DNA of 41,909 bases from an uncultured Ruminococcus sp. (GTDB taxonomy: Bacteria > Bacillota > Clostridia > Oscillospirales > Acutalibacteraceae). The position numbers and the translations under genes are program-made. Below the pieces are notes generated by a model that worked only from the letters and a program-made list of their open reading frames with translations, made no database searches and was not told the origin of the DNA. The stretch lies in assembly GCA_902778175.1 (NCBI GenBank), contig CACYWT010000016.1, positions 1 through 41,909 of the forward strand, written 5' to 3'. The first letter of the stretch is position 1. Each line of letters opens with the position of its first letter. Positions 5,852-13,618 of the stretch are shown in pieces.

Positions 5852-6742
5852 TTATCTGTTGAAATCTTTGCCGAGAATATCGGAAAGGTTATCCTTTATC
5901 GCCTTCGCTACGTCGGGCTTGTTCATGGAATAAACATGAACATTAGTTATTCCGTTAGCATAAAGGTCGATTATCTGGTCTGTTGCATATGCGATACCGG
6001 CCTGTTTCATTGATGCAGGATCCTGTCCGAAATAGTCCACAAGACTTTTGAAACGCTGCGGCATAAACGATCCTGAAAGCTTTATTGCGCGTTCTACCTG
6101 CGCGGCATTTGTTATGGGCATTATTCCGGGAATGACAGGTACAGTCACTCCTGCTTCACGCAGCTTATACATAAAGTTGAAAAACAGATTATTGTCAAAA
6201 ACCATCTGTGTCGTAAGGAAATCTGCTCCTGCGTCAACCTTTTCTTTAAGGTGGAGGATATCCTCCTTCTGGTTTTTGCTTTCGGGGTGTATTTCGGGGT
6301 AGCAGGCTGCGCCGATACAGAAATCATCTCCGCTTTCCTTCAATTCCCGAATGAGCTGGACAGCATATTGGTAATCCCATTTTGAGCGGTCGGTTTTTTC
6401 AAGCTCGGGAGTAAGATCTCCGCGCAGAGCCATTATATTTTTTATATCTGCTTCTTTCAGGGCATTTATCTGTTCATGTACTGTTTCCTTGCTTGACGAA
6501 ACGCAGGTCAGATGAGCAAGAGTGGGCACAGAGAACCTTTCCTTGATATTTTTTGCGATCTCAAGAGTATATCTGCTTGTTCCGCCGCCTGCTCCGTATG
6601 TAACGCTCATAAACGACGGACGGAATCCTGCTATCTCCTCGGTAGCAGCCTTTACGCTTTCAAAGCTGGTTTCCTTTTTCGGCGGAAAGACTTCAAAGGA
6701 AAGCGACATATTTTTTGTATTTAGTATATCTGTTATTTTCAT
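5852..6742 (-). CDS. metF: 5,10-methylenetetrahydrofolate reductase
   Basis: The 296-residue protein is full length for bacterial MetF. It reduces 5,10-methylene-THF to 5-methyl-THF using FAD and a reduced nucleotide or ferredoxin, supplying methyl groups for methionine synthesis. Family landmarks are SLSFEVFPPKKE (catalytic-glutamate region, residues 14-25), FMSVTYGAGGGTSRYT (about 45-60), LAHLTC (about 76-81), NIMALRGD (about 101-108), GAACYPEIHPES (about 143-154) and PVIPGIMPITN (about 200-210). The start ATG has AAGGAG nine bases upstream. The gene stands alone. It is divergent from the radical SAM gene across a 179-bp AT-rich region with promoters on both strands. No partner gene for methionine synthase or acetogenesis is adjacent. 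Confidence 0.95.
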   Translation of the reverse strand: MKITDILNTKNMSLSFEVFPPKKETSFESVKAATEEIAGFRPSFMSVTYGAGGGTSRYTLEIAKNIKERFSVPTLAHLTCVSSSKETVHEQINALKEADIKNIMALRGDLTPELEKTDRSKWDYQYAVQLIRELKESGDDFCIGAACYPEIHPESKNQKEDILHLKEKVDAGADFLTTQMVFDNNLFFNFMYKLREAGVTVPVIPGIMPITNAAQVERAIKLSGSFMPQRFKSLVDYFGQDPASMKQAGIAYATDQIIDLYANGITNVHVYSMNKPDVAKAIKDNLSDILGKDFNR

Positions 6743-6784
6743 AATTGATTCTCCTTGTAATTCCGGTTTGTTCAGGATGATAAT

Positions 6785-6813
6785 ATTATAGCAAATATAA
6801 TATAAAAATACAA
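6785..6813 (-). promoter_or_regulatory. metF promoter
   Basis: On the minus strand, TTGTAT (6813-6808), 17-base spacer and perfect TATAAT (6790-6785), 43 bp upstream of the metF start. Confidence 0.6.
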
Positions 6814-6836
6814 TCAGAAAAGTATTATTATAGTTA

Positions 6837-6865
6837 TTGACATTTATCTATGACTATGATATAAT
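6837..6865 (+). promoter_or_regulatory. Consensus sigma-A promoter for the radical SAM-nucleotidyltransferase operon
   Basis: TTGACA (6837-6842), 17-base spacer and TATAAT (6860-6865): a perfect match to the vegetative consensus. A partial inverted repeat (GTTATT/AATAAC, 6866-6888) overlaps the expected start of transcription and could be an operator. Confidence 0.75.
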
Positions 6866-6921
6866 GTTATTGATATATAGATAATAACAAAATGATATTA
6901 TGAGTGTAAGGGGAGGATATT

Positions 6922-7920
6922 ATGAAATACTATGAAGATTACAGAAAAGCTGCGTTTGACGCGGCAGAAAAATCCGGTGTGAATATTAATGTGTCAGCGG
7001 AAAATTCGCTTTCCTTTACACCCTATATTGAAAATAAGTGCAGCGCTGCCTGTAGGTTCTGTTCTGAAAGGCTGATAAAAAACGGACAGGATTCTCTTTG
7101 CGGAGCAATGTGCGAAGATTATGAGCAGAAACTTTCGGAAGTATTGTCCGTACTGAACGGCAGAAATGTTTTTCTGTCCCTTTCGGGAAAGGAACCTACT
7201 GAAAGTCCGGAATTGCTGTATTCAATATTATGCGCGGTAAAAAGAGCAAAGAAAAACGGACTTATGGTTTCGGACGCAGTAATGTACAGCAATTTTTCCG
7301 GTTTTTGCAAATACCGGAGCAGGCTGACTGATATTCTGACAGCCTTTCCGCTTACGCGAATTGAGCTTTCAAGGCATCATTTTGATGAAGAAATAAATCA
7401 GAGTATAATGAATTTCCGTCCTGGTGAGAAAATAAAAGCTAATGATATTCTTGCCGGCACTGTCAGAAATATCAGAAAAGTATTTCCGATGCGCATAGTA
7501 TGCGTTCTGCAGAGATCGGGCGTAGGCGATATCGCAGGAGTTGAGCGCTACCTTGATTTTGCTGATTCAATGGGGATAAATGATGTTGTATTCCGTGAGC
7601 TTGCTGTATTCGGAGATTCGGTAGACGCCGGAAATACTGCGGATTATATCATAGAAAACCGCGTAGAAATATGGGATATCATTCATGATCTCCCGGAGGG
7701 ATTCAGACTTGTCAGCATAACTCAGGGATATTATTATTTCAGCTTTGTTTATACTTATAACAGAATGAGAGTATGCTTTGAGATGTCGGATTATGAAGAA
7801 ATGGAAAAAAGGCATACCGGAAGCAGGATACATAAGCTGATCTTTTATCCTGACGGAAAACTGTGCCGCAGCTGGAATAAAAAGGGAGAGGTGAAAAAGC
7901 AAAGTGGAGAAATTATTTGA
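6922..7920 (+). CDS. Radical SAM protein of unknown substrate
   Basis: The protein has 332 residues with the canonical radical SAM iron-sulphur motif C40-SAA-C44-RF-C47 (CX3CX2C). It should bind a 4Fe-4S cluster and cleave S-adenosylmethionine to a 5'-deoxyadenosyl radical. Other landmarks are FLSLSGKEPTESPELL (about 93-108, in the place of the GGE motif, with E105/P-rich variation) and RIELSRHHFDEEIN (about 142-155). The C-terminal part has VCFEMSDYEE and LIFYPDGKLCRSWNKKG, the latter resembling a terminal segment that reads out a single extra Cys rather than a full SPASM domain. The start ATG has AGGGGAGG upstream. The next gene, a nucleotidyltransferase, starts 17 bp inside this one, so translational coupling is likely. 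The specific subfamily was not recognised. Confidence 0.75.
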   Translation: MKYYEDYRKAAFDAAEKSGVNINVSAENSLSFTPYIENKCSAACRFCSERLIKNGQDSLCGAMCEDYEQKLSEVLSVLNGRNVFLSLSGKEPTESPELLYSILCAVKRAKKNGLMVSDAVMYSNFSGFCKYRSRLTDILTAFPLTRIELSRHHFDEEINQSIMNFRPGEKIKANDILAGTVRNIRKVFPMRIVCVLQRSGVGDIAGVERYLDFADSMGINDVVFRELAVFGDSVDAGNTADYIIENRVEIWDIIHDLPEGFRLVSITQGYYYFSFVYTYNRMRVCFEMSDYEEMEKRHTGSRIHKLIFYPDGKLCRSWNKKGEVKKQSGEII

Positions 7921-8359
7921 AACTGCACGTTATTTTACCGGAAAAACCGACTGCACACTGATCGGCAGTCTTTGTCTGTATATGCTCGCACCTGAATTGC
8001 TCGGCAGATTGCCGAATGACGTTGATCTTTTTGCCGATAATAATGAAGATAATATCAGAAAAATAATATCACTGATGGAGGAAAGAGGCTTTGAAGTTTT
8101 TTCCTGGCAGGACAGGATAGATAAAAACGTCCCGATGTCCTTGCTCAGAGGAAGATATTATATCCGCGGAATATGTGACGGTCTGACAGTTGATGTGACA
8201 TATGAAGAAGGCGAACTTGATTATAATGAGATGAAAAAATACGGGATCATCAAAGACGGGATAAGATTATATAACAGAACAGGTCTTGTACATATCCTTT
8301 CGCTGAGCGACAGGGAAGAACATATTTGTCAGAGAAACGCTCTTATTGCCTTGCTTTGA
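7904..8359 (+). CDS. Minimal nucleotidyltransferase-fold protein
   Basis: The 151-residue protein has a pol-beta type nucleotidyltransferase active-site pattern: LIGSLCLYML (G21-S22), LPNDVDLFAD (D39 and D41 as the DxD pair) and LTVDVTY (D97 as a possible third carboxylate). Such proteins move a nucleotide from NTP to a small molecule or protein; related families include antibiotic nucleotidyltransferases and MNT/AbiEii-like toxin components. The carboxylates are intact, so activity is plausible. The start is GTG at 7904-7906 with GGGAGAGG upstream. It overlaps the radical SAM gene by 17 bp and is followed by a fresh promoter at 8388, so the two form a two-gene unit. The substrate is unknown. 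Confidence 0.65.
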   Translation: MEKLFETARYFTGKTDCTLIGSLCLYMLAPELLGRLPNDVDLFADNNEDNIRKIISLMEERGFEVFSWQDRIDKNVPMSLLRGRYYIRGICDGLTVDVTYEEGELDYNEMKKYGIIKDGIRLYNRTGLVHILSLSDREEHICQRNALIALL

Positions 8360-8387
8360 TATGCGCGCCGGGTGGAAAAAATTTTGA

Positions 8388-8416
8388 TTGACAAATGCAT
8401 GATATGATTGTATTAT
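8388..8416 (+). promoter_or_regulatory. Sigma-A promoter for the hydrolase-reductase operon
   Basis: TTGACA (8388-8393), 17-base spacer and TATTAT (8411-8416), 68 bp before the hydrolase start. Confidence 0.65.
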
Positions 8417-8483
8417 CTTATGGGAAGATCTTATAACTTTCTTTACAGTCATTTTGCTGTCAGAATTTTGCAGGGAGAAATAA

Positions 8484-9086
8484 ATGATGAATCTTGTTCT
8501 TTATATTCACGGAAAAGGCGGCAGTCCGCATGAAAGCAGGCACTACAGCTCTCTTTTTCCGGGATATGATGTCATGGGACTTGATTACCGTACATTTACC
8601 CCTTGGGAAACAGGAAAAGAAATATATGTTTCCGTGAAAGAATCAAAAGAAAAATATGAAAAAATTATCCTGATCGCCAACAGCATAGGAGCCTTTTTCA
8701 GTATGCATTCGGGGACGGATCAAATGATAGAAAAAGCATATTTCATTTCGCCGGTCGTCGATATGGAAAAGCTTATCTGCAATATGATGCTGTGTGAAGG
8801 AATTACGGAAAATGAACTGAAAGACAGGAGGACGATCCGTACTTCTTCCGGAGAGGATCTGTCATGGGATTATCTGTGTTATGTAAGAGAACACCCGGTT
8901 TGCTGGACTGCTCCGACTGAGATACTTTACGGAGAAAATGATGCCCTTACTTCTTATGAAACAATATCCGCTTTTGCCCGCAAATGCAATGCAGGACTGA
9001 CAGTAATGGAAAACGGAGAGCATTGGTTTCATACCGATGAACAGATGGAATATATTGATGAATGGATAAGAAGGAGCGAAAAATGA
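8484..9086 (+). CDS. Alpha/beta hydrolase
   Basis: The 200-residue protein fits a compact alpha/beta-hydrolase fold. LVLYIHGKGGSP holds the HG oxyanion region (9-10), LIANSIGAFF the nucleophile elbow with S67 (A-N-S-I-G instead of the usual GxSxG), EILYGENDALT the acid D153 and NGEHWFH the histidine H180. The order and spacing suit an esterase-like or thioesterase-like enzyme with a short cap. There is no signal peptide, so it is cytoplasmic. The start ATG follows GGGAGAAATAA. Its stop codon overlaps the next start by ATGA, so the hydrolase and the flavin reductase are translationally coupled. The substrate is unknown. Confidence 0.8.
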   Translation: MMNLVLYIHGKGGSPHESRHYSSLFPGYDVMGLDYRTFTPWETGKEIYVSVKESKEKYEKIILIANSIGAFFSMHSGTDQMIEKAYFISPVVDMEKLICNMMLCEGITENELKDRRTIRTSSGEDLSWDYLCYVREHPVCWTAPTEILYGENDALTSYETISAFARKCNAGLTVMENGEHWFHTDEQMEYIDEWIRRSEK

Positions 9087-9766
9087 AAATACTTGTTCTG
9101 AACGGAAGTCCCAAAAAAGGAAAAAGCGATACGATGAAGATCACCAATGCCTTTATCAGCGGAATGAAGGAATTTGCCGATCAGGATGTACAGATAATAA
9201 ATACCATAGACAAGCATATAGAATACTGCACAGGCTGCTTTTCATGCATGAGAAACGGCGGCATATGTATTCATGATGACGATATGAAAGAAATACTTGA
9301 CCGGATATTGGAAAGTGATCTGCTGCTGTGTAGCTTTCCGGTGTATTGCTACGGTATGCCTGCATCGCTGAAAGCTCTTATCGACCGTACTTTGCCGCTT
9401 TCGTCGATGGCTATGCAGAAGGTGGGGGACAGATATGAGCATATCGGTCAGGCTGATTTTTCAAAGCTCAGATATCTTATGATATGCGGCTGCGGTTTCC
9501 CGAACAGTGAGTATAATTTTGAGCCTGCCGCTGCGCAGTTCAGATTGCTGTTTGCGGATAATTCTACTGTAGTCACGATACCCGAAAGTCCTATGTTCAA
9601 CGCGCCGGAAGCGGCGGTCGTTACCGTTCCGAGGCTGGAGCTTGTCGCAAAGGCAGGAAAACAATATGCGGAAACCGGCAGTATTGAACCGGAGCTGCTT
9701 GAACAGTTATGTTCACCGATGATCCCCGAGGAGCAATATGCCGCAATAGTAAACGGGACAGTATGA
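9083..9766 (+). CDS. NADPH-dependent FMN reductase / flavodoxin-like iron-sulphur flavoprotein family
   Basis: The protein has 227 residues from the ATG overlapping the previous stop codon, preceded by GAAGGAGCG. The N-terminus KILVLNGSPKKGKSDTMK is the FMN-phosphate loop of the flavodoxin-like fold. CTGCFSCMRNGGICIHDDD (about 49-67) is the cysteine-containing segment seen in many clostridial NAD(P)H-dependent oxidoreductases. SFPVYCYGMPASLKALIDR is the conserved second flavin region. The cysteine pattern may hold an iron-sulphur cluster or simply be structural. The enzyme probably reduces quinones, nitro compounds or flavins. It lies 46 bp upstream of the carboxypeptidase gene. Confidence 0.85.
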   Translation: MKILVLNGSPKKGKSDTMKITNAFISGMKEFADQDVQIINTIDKHIEYCTGCFSCMRNGGICIHDDDMKEILDRILESDLLLCSFPVYCYGMPASLKALIDRTLPLSSMAMQKVGDRYEHIGQADFSKLRYLMICGCGFPNSEYNFEPAAAQFRLLFADNSTVVTIPESPMFNAPEAAVVTVPRLELVAKAGKQYAETGSIEPELLEQLCSPMIPEEQYAAIVNGTV

Positions 9767-9812
9767 TCGCAGGACTGACAGGATATAAAAGAGAAAACAA
9801 AGGAGATATAAA

Positions 9813-10898
9813 ATGAAAAACAGGATCAGAGTTTTTGCGGCTGCCGTTTGTGCAATGGTGATAATGTCATCATGCTCCATATTTCAGACGGGACAGACAA
9901 GCAAGACTTCATCGGAATCAGGATCGTCCGTTTCGCAGAAAAACCAGGAAAAGGAAAGTCAGCAGGACAAAAGTGATCCCTCTGGAGAGAACAGCAGCAT
10001 AACCCCGGAAAGCAGTTCCGATTCCGGAAAAACCAGTCAGGAAACGGAGAACTCAAAGACTTCCGCAGACGAAAGCTCTAAGGCATCTGCCGAAAGCTCA
10101 GGTGAATCCTCTATAATACCGACTCCGTACTGCCGAAGCGCGGTACTTTACAGTGTTGATGATAAAAAGATAATATATGATGACGGCGCTGATATTGTGA
10201 CTGCACCGGCAAGTATGACAAAGCTGCTTACCGCGTCCGTAATGCTCAATAATATGAATGAGAACGATATTGTTACTGTAGGTTCGGAGCTTGATCTTGT
10301 ACACGCAGATTCAAGCATTTGTTATATCTCGGTCGGCAATCAGATAAAGGTCAGAGATCTTCTGACAGGCATGCTGCTTAATTCGGGAAATGACGCAGCA
10401 TATACCGCAGCTGTTACAACAGCAAGATCTGTTCATTCGGGGGAAGAACTGAGCGATACGGAAGCAGTGGATATTTTCTGCGGAATGATGAACAGTCTTG
10501 CGTCACAGATCGGAATGAACAGCAGTCATTTTTCAACTCCTGACGGTTGGGACGATGACGACCAGTATATTACAGCTTCCGATATGGCAAAACTTTGCGA
10601 ATATGCGCTCGGTTTTCCCGTTATCAGAGAGATAGTCGGCACATATCAGAAAAGCGTTGTTTTTGAATCCGGTGAAAGCATTACATGGACAAATACAAAT
10701 GAGCTTCTTGACCCGGACAGCGCATACTATTGTGAAAACGCGATAGGTATGAAAACAGGTACGACAGACAATGCCGGATGTTGTCTTGCCGCTGCATTTG
10801 AAAAGGACGGCAGGACTTATATTTCCGTAGTAACAGGCTGCGGAACAAGCAGCGACAGATATGAAATGACATTAAAGGTATTCAATAAGGCTAAATGA
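9813..10898 (+). CDS. D-alanyl-D-alanine carboxypeptidase, S11 family lipoprotein
   Basis: The 361-residue protein begins with a lipoprotein signal (VCAMVIMSSC, lipobox Cys near residue 21), so it is tethered outside the membrane. Residues ~25-100 are a Ser/Glu/Lys-rich low-complexity linker. The catalytic domain has the three penicillin-binding motifs: SMTK (S134 as nucleophile), SGN (S191) and KTG (K314). It trims the terminal D-alanine of peptidoglycan pentapeptides, as DacA/PBP5-type enzymes do. The short length after KTG suggests there is no PBP5-like C-terminal beta domain or amphipathic anchor, the lipid anchor doing that job. Start ATG has AAAGGAGATATAAA. A terminator follows at 10920. 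Confidence 0.9.
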   Translation: MKNRIRVFAAAVCAMVIMSSCSIFQTGQTSKTSSESGSSVSQKNQEKESQQDKSDPSGENSSITPESSSDSGKTSQETENSKTSADESSKASAESSGESSIIPTPYCRSAVLYSVDDKKIIYDDGADIVTAPASMTKLLTASVMLNNMNENDIVTVGSELDLVHADSSICYISVGNQIKVRDLLTGMLLNSGNDAAYTAAVTTARSVHSGEELSDTEAVDIFCGMMNSLASQIGMNSSHFSTPDGWDDDDQYITASDMAKLCEYALGFPVIREIVGTYQKSVVFESGESITWTNTNELLDPDSAYYCENAIGMKTGTTDNAGCCLAAAFEKDGRTYISVVTGCGTSSDRYEMTLKVFNKAK

Positions 10899-10919
10899 CA
10901 GTTTTTGTGGATAAAGTCA

Positions 10920-10950
10920 GCCCTCATTAAACTACAGGTTTAATGAGGGC
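10920..10950 (+). terminator. Intrinsic terminator after the carboxypeptidase gene
   Basis: A perfect 13-bp stem (10920-10932 with 10938-10950) with a 5-base loop, followed by TTTGAT. Confidence 0.7.
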
Positions 10951-11010
10951 TTTGATAATATATGCTATGATTAAGCAGATGTTTGGTGATGCATTAAGGA
11001 GGTGACAGAA

Positions 11011-11172
11011 ATGAAATATGTTCCTATCAATAAGCGGAGCAAAAAAGAACAGCGAAAGTATTATTCATCACAGCGGAGCGGCTGGAACGGTATCGATCCG
11101 GTTACAAGGGTAGTGAAGAGCAAAAAGCTTTATGACAGGAAAAAACCGTTGCCGGAATATGATACATGGTAA
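11011..11172 (+). CDS. Small basic protein, 53 residues, unknown
   Basis: A short frame starts at ATG 11011 with an excellent ribosome site (AAGGAGGTGACAGAA) and ends at TAA 11170-11172. The product is strongly basic: it begins MKYVPINKRSKKEQRKYY and has a central SGWNGIDPVTRVVKSKK and a C-terminal KKPLPEYDTW. The strong initiation signal and coding-like codons support a real gene. It resembles short RNA- or DNA-binding peptides only in charge. No family was recognised. It converges on the papain-like gene, ending 10 bp from that gene's stop, and no terminator was seen between them. Confidence 0.65.
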   Translation: MKYVPINKRSKKEQRKYYSSQRSGWNGIDPVTRVVKSKKLYDRKKPLPEYDTW

Positions 11173-11182
11173 AAGCAGGCTT

Positions 11183-11968
11183 TTATTTATAGCTGAAATA
11201 AAGCATACTGTTGAACTGAATACATTTTGCCCTGAATTCGGCACAGTCAATATAGTATTTCCTGCCCCATGAGGATATTTCCAACCATATCCTGTTTTTG
11301 TCGCGGATAATGCCTGTTATATTAACGGTATGGTTGATGCTGCATTTTTTATTGCTGACGGCGGCTCCGGAAAGCAATTCTTCCTGAGTGAAAAAATCAA
11401 GACTTCTGTTTCCTGATGGATTATTTGATCTTAATGAAAGGATAACGGGAATATTATTTTTCAGATATTTTTCAACAGCGGCTCTGTCAAATAATCTGAA
11501 AAGAGAAGCCTTACATTTTAGTTTTATTCCGTGATCTTTGAAAAAGGAATTGAAACCGTTCTGCATCTGAATATTATCCAGTCCGCTGAATAATACTTCA
11601 AAGTATTTCTTTTTCCAAAGCATTACCCTTTCAGCGTAAGTATAAAGATCCATTGAGGCTATATCATCAGTGATGATTTTTTCGCTTGTGATTTCAGCGT
11701 GGTATTTAAGCACATAGAGAATGAAATCTGTCGCGGCAATAAGCGTACAGCCGTTGCGTGTTACACTTCCGAAATCTCTTCTTTCGATCTCCGGGTACAT
11801 GGCGGAAACTGCGATCTCATGGAACCAGTTCTGATCGCCGCCGTATGACGGAAGGGAATCCCCGGGAATGGTGATCCCACATTCCGGAGGATCGTTTTTG
11901 CTTACAACAGAAACGTAATTATCGGATAATCCTGTTCTTTGCATATTGTTCAATGTAAAAATGTCCAT
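11183..11968 (-). CDS. Papain/C39-like cysteine-peptidase-fold protein
   Basis: The 261-residue protein has a cysteine-protease-like order of motifs: RNGCTLIAATDFILY (C74 at the start of a helix), SINHTVNITGII (H213) and LEISSWGRKYYI (SSWG at 232-235, where papain has NSWG). This is the papain-type arrangement Cys-His-Asn with the Asn position replaced by Ser. There is no signal peptide or membrane segment, so it is either cytoplasmic or exported by an unrecognised route. The start ATG has GGAG six bases upstream. It stands alone. It might process a peptide or act as an isopeptidase; this is inferred from the motifs only. The DNA from 11969 to the repeat at 12222 shows no gene. Confidence 0.6.
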   Translation of the reverse strand: MDIFTLNNMQRTGLSDNYVSVVSKNDPPECGITIPGDSLPSYGGDQNWFHEIAVSAMYPEIERRDFGSVTRNGCTLIAATDFILYVLKYHAEITSEKIITDDIASMDLYTYAERVMLWKKKYFEVLFSGLDNIQMQNGFNSFFKDHGIKLKCKASLFRLFDRAAVEKYLKNNIPVILSLRSNNPSGNRSLDFFTQEELLSGAAVSNKKCSINHTVNITGIIRDKNRIWLEISSWGRKYYIDCAEFRAKCIQFNSMLYFSYK

Positions 11969-12221
11969 AATGATCTCCGTACAGAGGGTGGTCTGTTTAT
12001 GCTGTTGCCGTCAGTTTGAAAAGCTTCGTTTTTATTGTTCCTGCTCTGGATTTTATCAGTGATTTCTTGATCCTGAGCAACATGATTATATTATAATGTT
12101 TATTGTCTGAAAAATCTATCGTGAATAACTTCCAATTATTTTATTATGCTTTGTTTGTTTTAAGGCGATACCCACAAAGATAATGACATGATGCGTGAGC
12201 GCATATGACGATTGTGTCTGA

Positions 12222-12369
12222 TTATAACCGCAAAGTATGTCCCCCGAGTCTCGCCTGCCGGCTCGGTCGGTGCTTCTGCTTCGCAGAGGTGTCCACTGGA
12301 CACCCGCACCCTCTAAGGCGACAGCAAGCCTACGGCTTGCCTTTGCTTGTTGAAAGCAAAGCTTTTAAA
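12222..12369 (+). repeat. Dispersed multi-hairpin repeat, copy 3
   Basis: This is the most complete copy in the window, from TTATAACCGCAAAG to AAGCTTTTAA. Nested inverted repeats suggest a branched fold: outer TCGCC (12251-12255)/GGCGA (12317-12321) enclosing GGTGC (12269-12273)/GCACC (12306-12310). That pair encloses two hairpins, TCTGC/GCAGA (12275-12287) and GGTGTCC/GGACACC (12288-12304). GCAAGCC/GGCTTGC (12324-12340) and CTTTGCTT/AAGCAAAG (12341-12361) follow. It ends about 40 bp before the promoter of the alcohol dehydrogenase gene. Confidence 0.85.
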
Positions 12370-12407
12370 GCAATGATAAATAAAATAAACTTTTACTGAA
12401 ATTTTTA

Positions 12408-12435
12408 TTGAAAAAATCTTAAAATAGTGTATAAT
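12408..12435 (+). promoter_or_regulatory. Promoter of the alcohol dehydrogenase gene
   Basis: TTGAAA (12408-12413), 16-base spacer and TATAAT (12430-12435), 35 bp upstream of the ATG. Confidence 0.65.
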
Positions 12436-12469
12436 AGAAATAACAAAATACAATCCAGGAGGTAATATC

Positions 12470-13618
12470 ATGGCTAACAGAATTATTCTTAACACCACTT
12501 CCTTTCATGGTAAAGGAGCGATCAATGAGATACCCCCGATAGTAAAAACAAAGGGCTTTTCTCATGTGTTTGTTTGTTCGGATCCCGATCTGATCAGATT
12601 CGGAGTGACGGCAAAGGTGACGGGGCTGCTCGACAAAGAGGGTATCCCATATACAGTTTATTCAGGGATAAAGCCCAATCCTACCATCGAAAACGTAAGG
12701 GAAGGAGTAGAGGCATTCAAGGAATGTAAGGCTGACTCTATCATCACCATCGGCGGCGGATCCTCAATGGATACCGCGAAGGCAATAGGAATAATCATAA
12801 CAAATCCCGAATTTGCCGATGTGCGTTCACTTGAAGGGGTCGCACCGACAAAGAATCATGCCGTGCCGACCATTGCAGTACCTACTACTGCCGGAACAGC
12901 GGCTGAGGTAACGATCAATTATGTGATCACCGATACTGAAAAGGAGCGTAAATTTGTCTGTGTTGATGAACACGATATTCCTGAATATGCTATTGTCGAT
13001 CCGGATATGATGTCCTCGATGCCAAAGGGACTTACAGCAGCTACCGGAATGGATGCGCTGACCCATGCTATAGAGGGATATACAACAAAGGCGGCATGGG
13101 AAATGACGGATATGTTCCACCTTGAGGCTATAAAGCTGATAGCTAAGCATCTTCGCGGAGCGGTTCAAAATATTCCGGAGGACAGGGAAGGCATGGCTCT
13201 TGCACAGTATATTGCAGGAATGGGCTTTTCAAATGTCGGACTCGGAATAGCTCATTCGATCGCTCATACTCTCGGCGCGCATTATGACACACCGCATGGT
13301 GTTGCCTGCGCGATGATGCTGCCGCTTGTCATGGAATACAATCAGGAATTTACGGGGGAAAAATACCGTGAGATAGCAAGGGCGATGGGTGTTGAAGGCG
13401 TTGACAATATGAGCCAGGATGAATACCGCAAGGCTGCTGTTGATGCTGTAAGACAGCTTTCGGCTGATGTTGGCATACCGGCAGTTAATGAAAAGATCAG
13501 ATCGGAAGATCTTGATCAGCTTGCAGCAGACGCATATGCCGATGCCTGCCGTCCCGGAAATCCAAGAGAAACAAATGTATTTGAGCTGAAAGAGCTTTAT
13601 ATGAAGATAATGCCATAA
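12470..13618 (+). CDS. Iron-containing alcohol dehydrogenase
   Basis: The 382-residue protein is full length for the Fe-ADH family (FucO/DhaT/AdhB type). The N-terminal domain binds NAD(P): TIGGGSSMDTAKAIG (about 93-107) and PTTAGTAAEVT (about 137-147). The C-terminal helical domain carries the metal site: MDALTHAIEGY and then AHSIAHTLGAHYDTPHGVAC, which supply the conserved Asp and His ligands. It interconverts an aldehyde and alcohol in fermentation; candidates are butanol, 1,3-propanediol or lactaldehyde reduction, which motifs alone cannot separate. The ribosome site is AGGAGG. It has its own promoter just after repeat copy 3 and converges with the XRE regulator gene. Confidence 0.92.
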   Translation: MANRIILNTTSFHGKGAINEIPPIVKTKGFSHVFVCSDPDLIRFGVTAKVTGLLDKEGIPYTVYSGIKPNPTIENVREGVEAFKECKADSIITIGGGSSMDTAKAIGIIITNPEFADVRSLEGVAPTKNHAVPTIAVPTTAGTAAEVTINYVITDTEKERKFVCVDEHDIPEYAIVDPDMMSSMPKGLTAATGMDALTHAIEGYTTKAAWEMTDMFHLEAIKLIAKHLRGAVQNIPEDREGMALAQYIAGMGFSNVGLGIAHSIAHTLGAHYDTPHGVACAMMLPLVMEYNQEFTGEKYREIARAMGVEGVDNMSQDEYRKAAVDAVRQLSADVGIPAVNEKIRSEDLDQLAADAYADACRPGNPRETNVFELKELYMKIMP

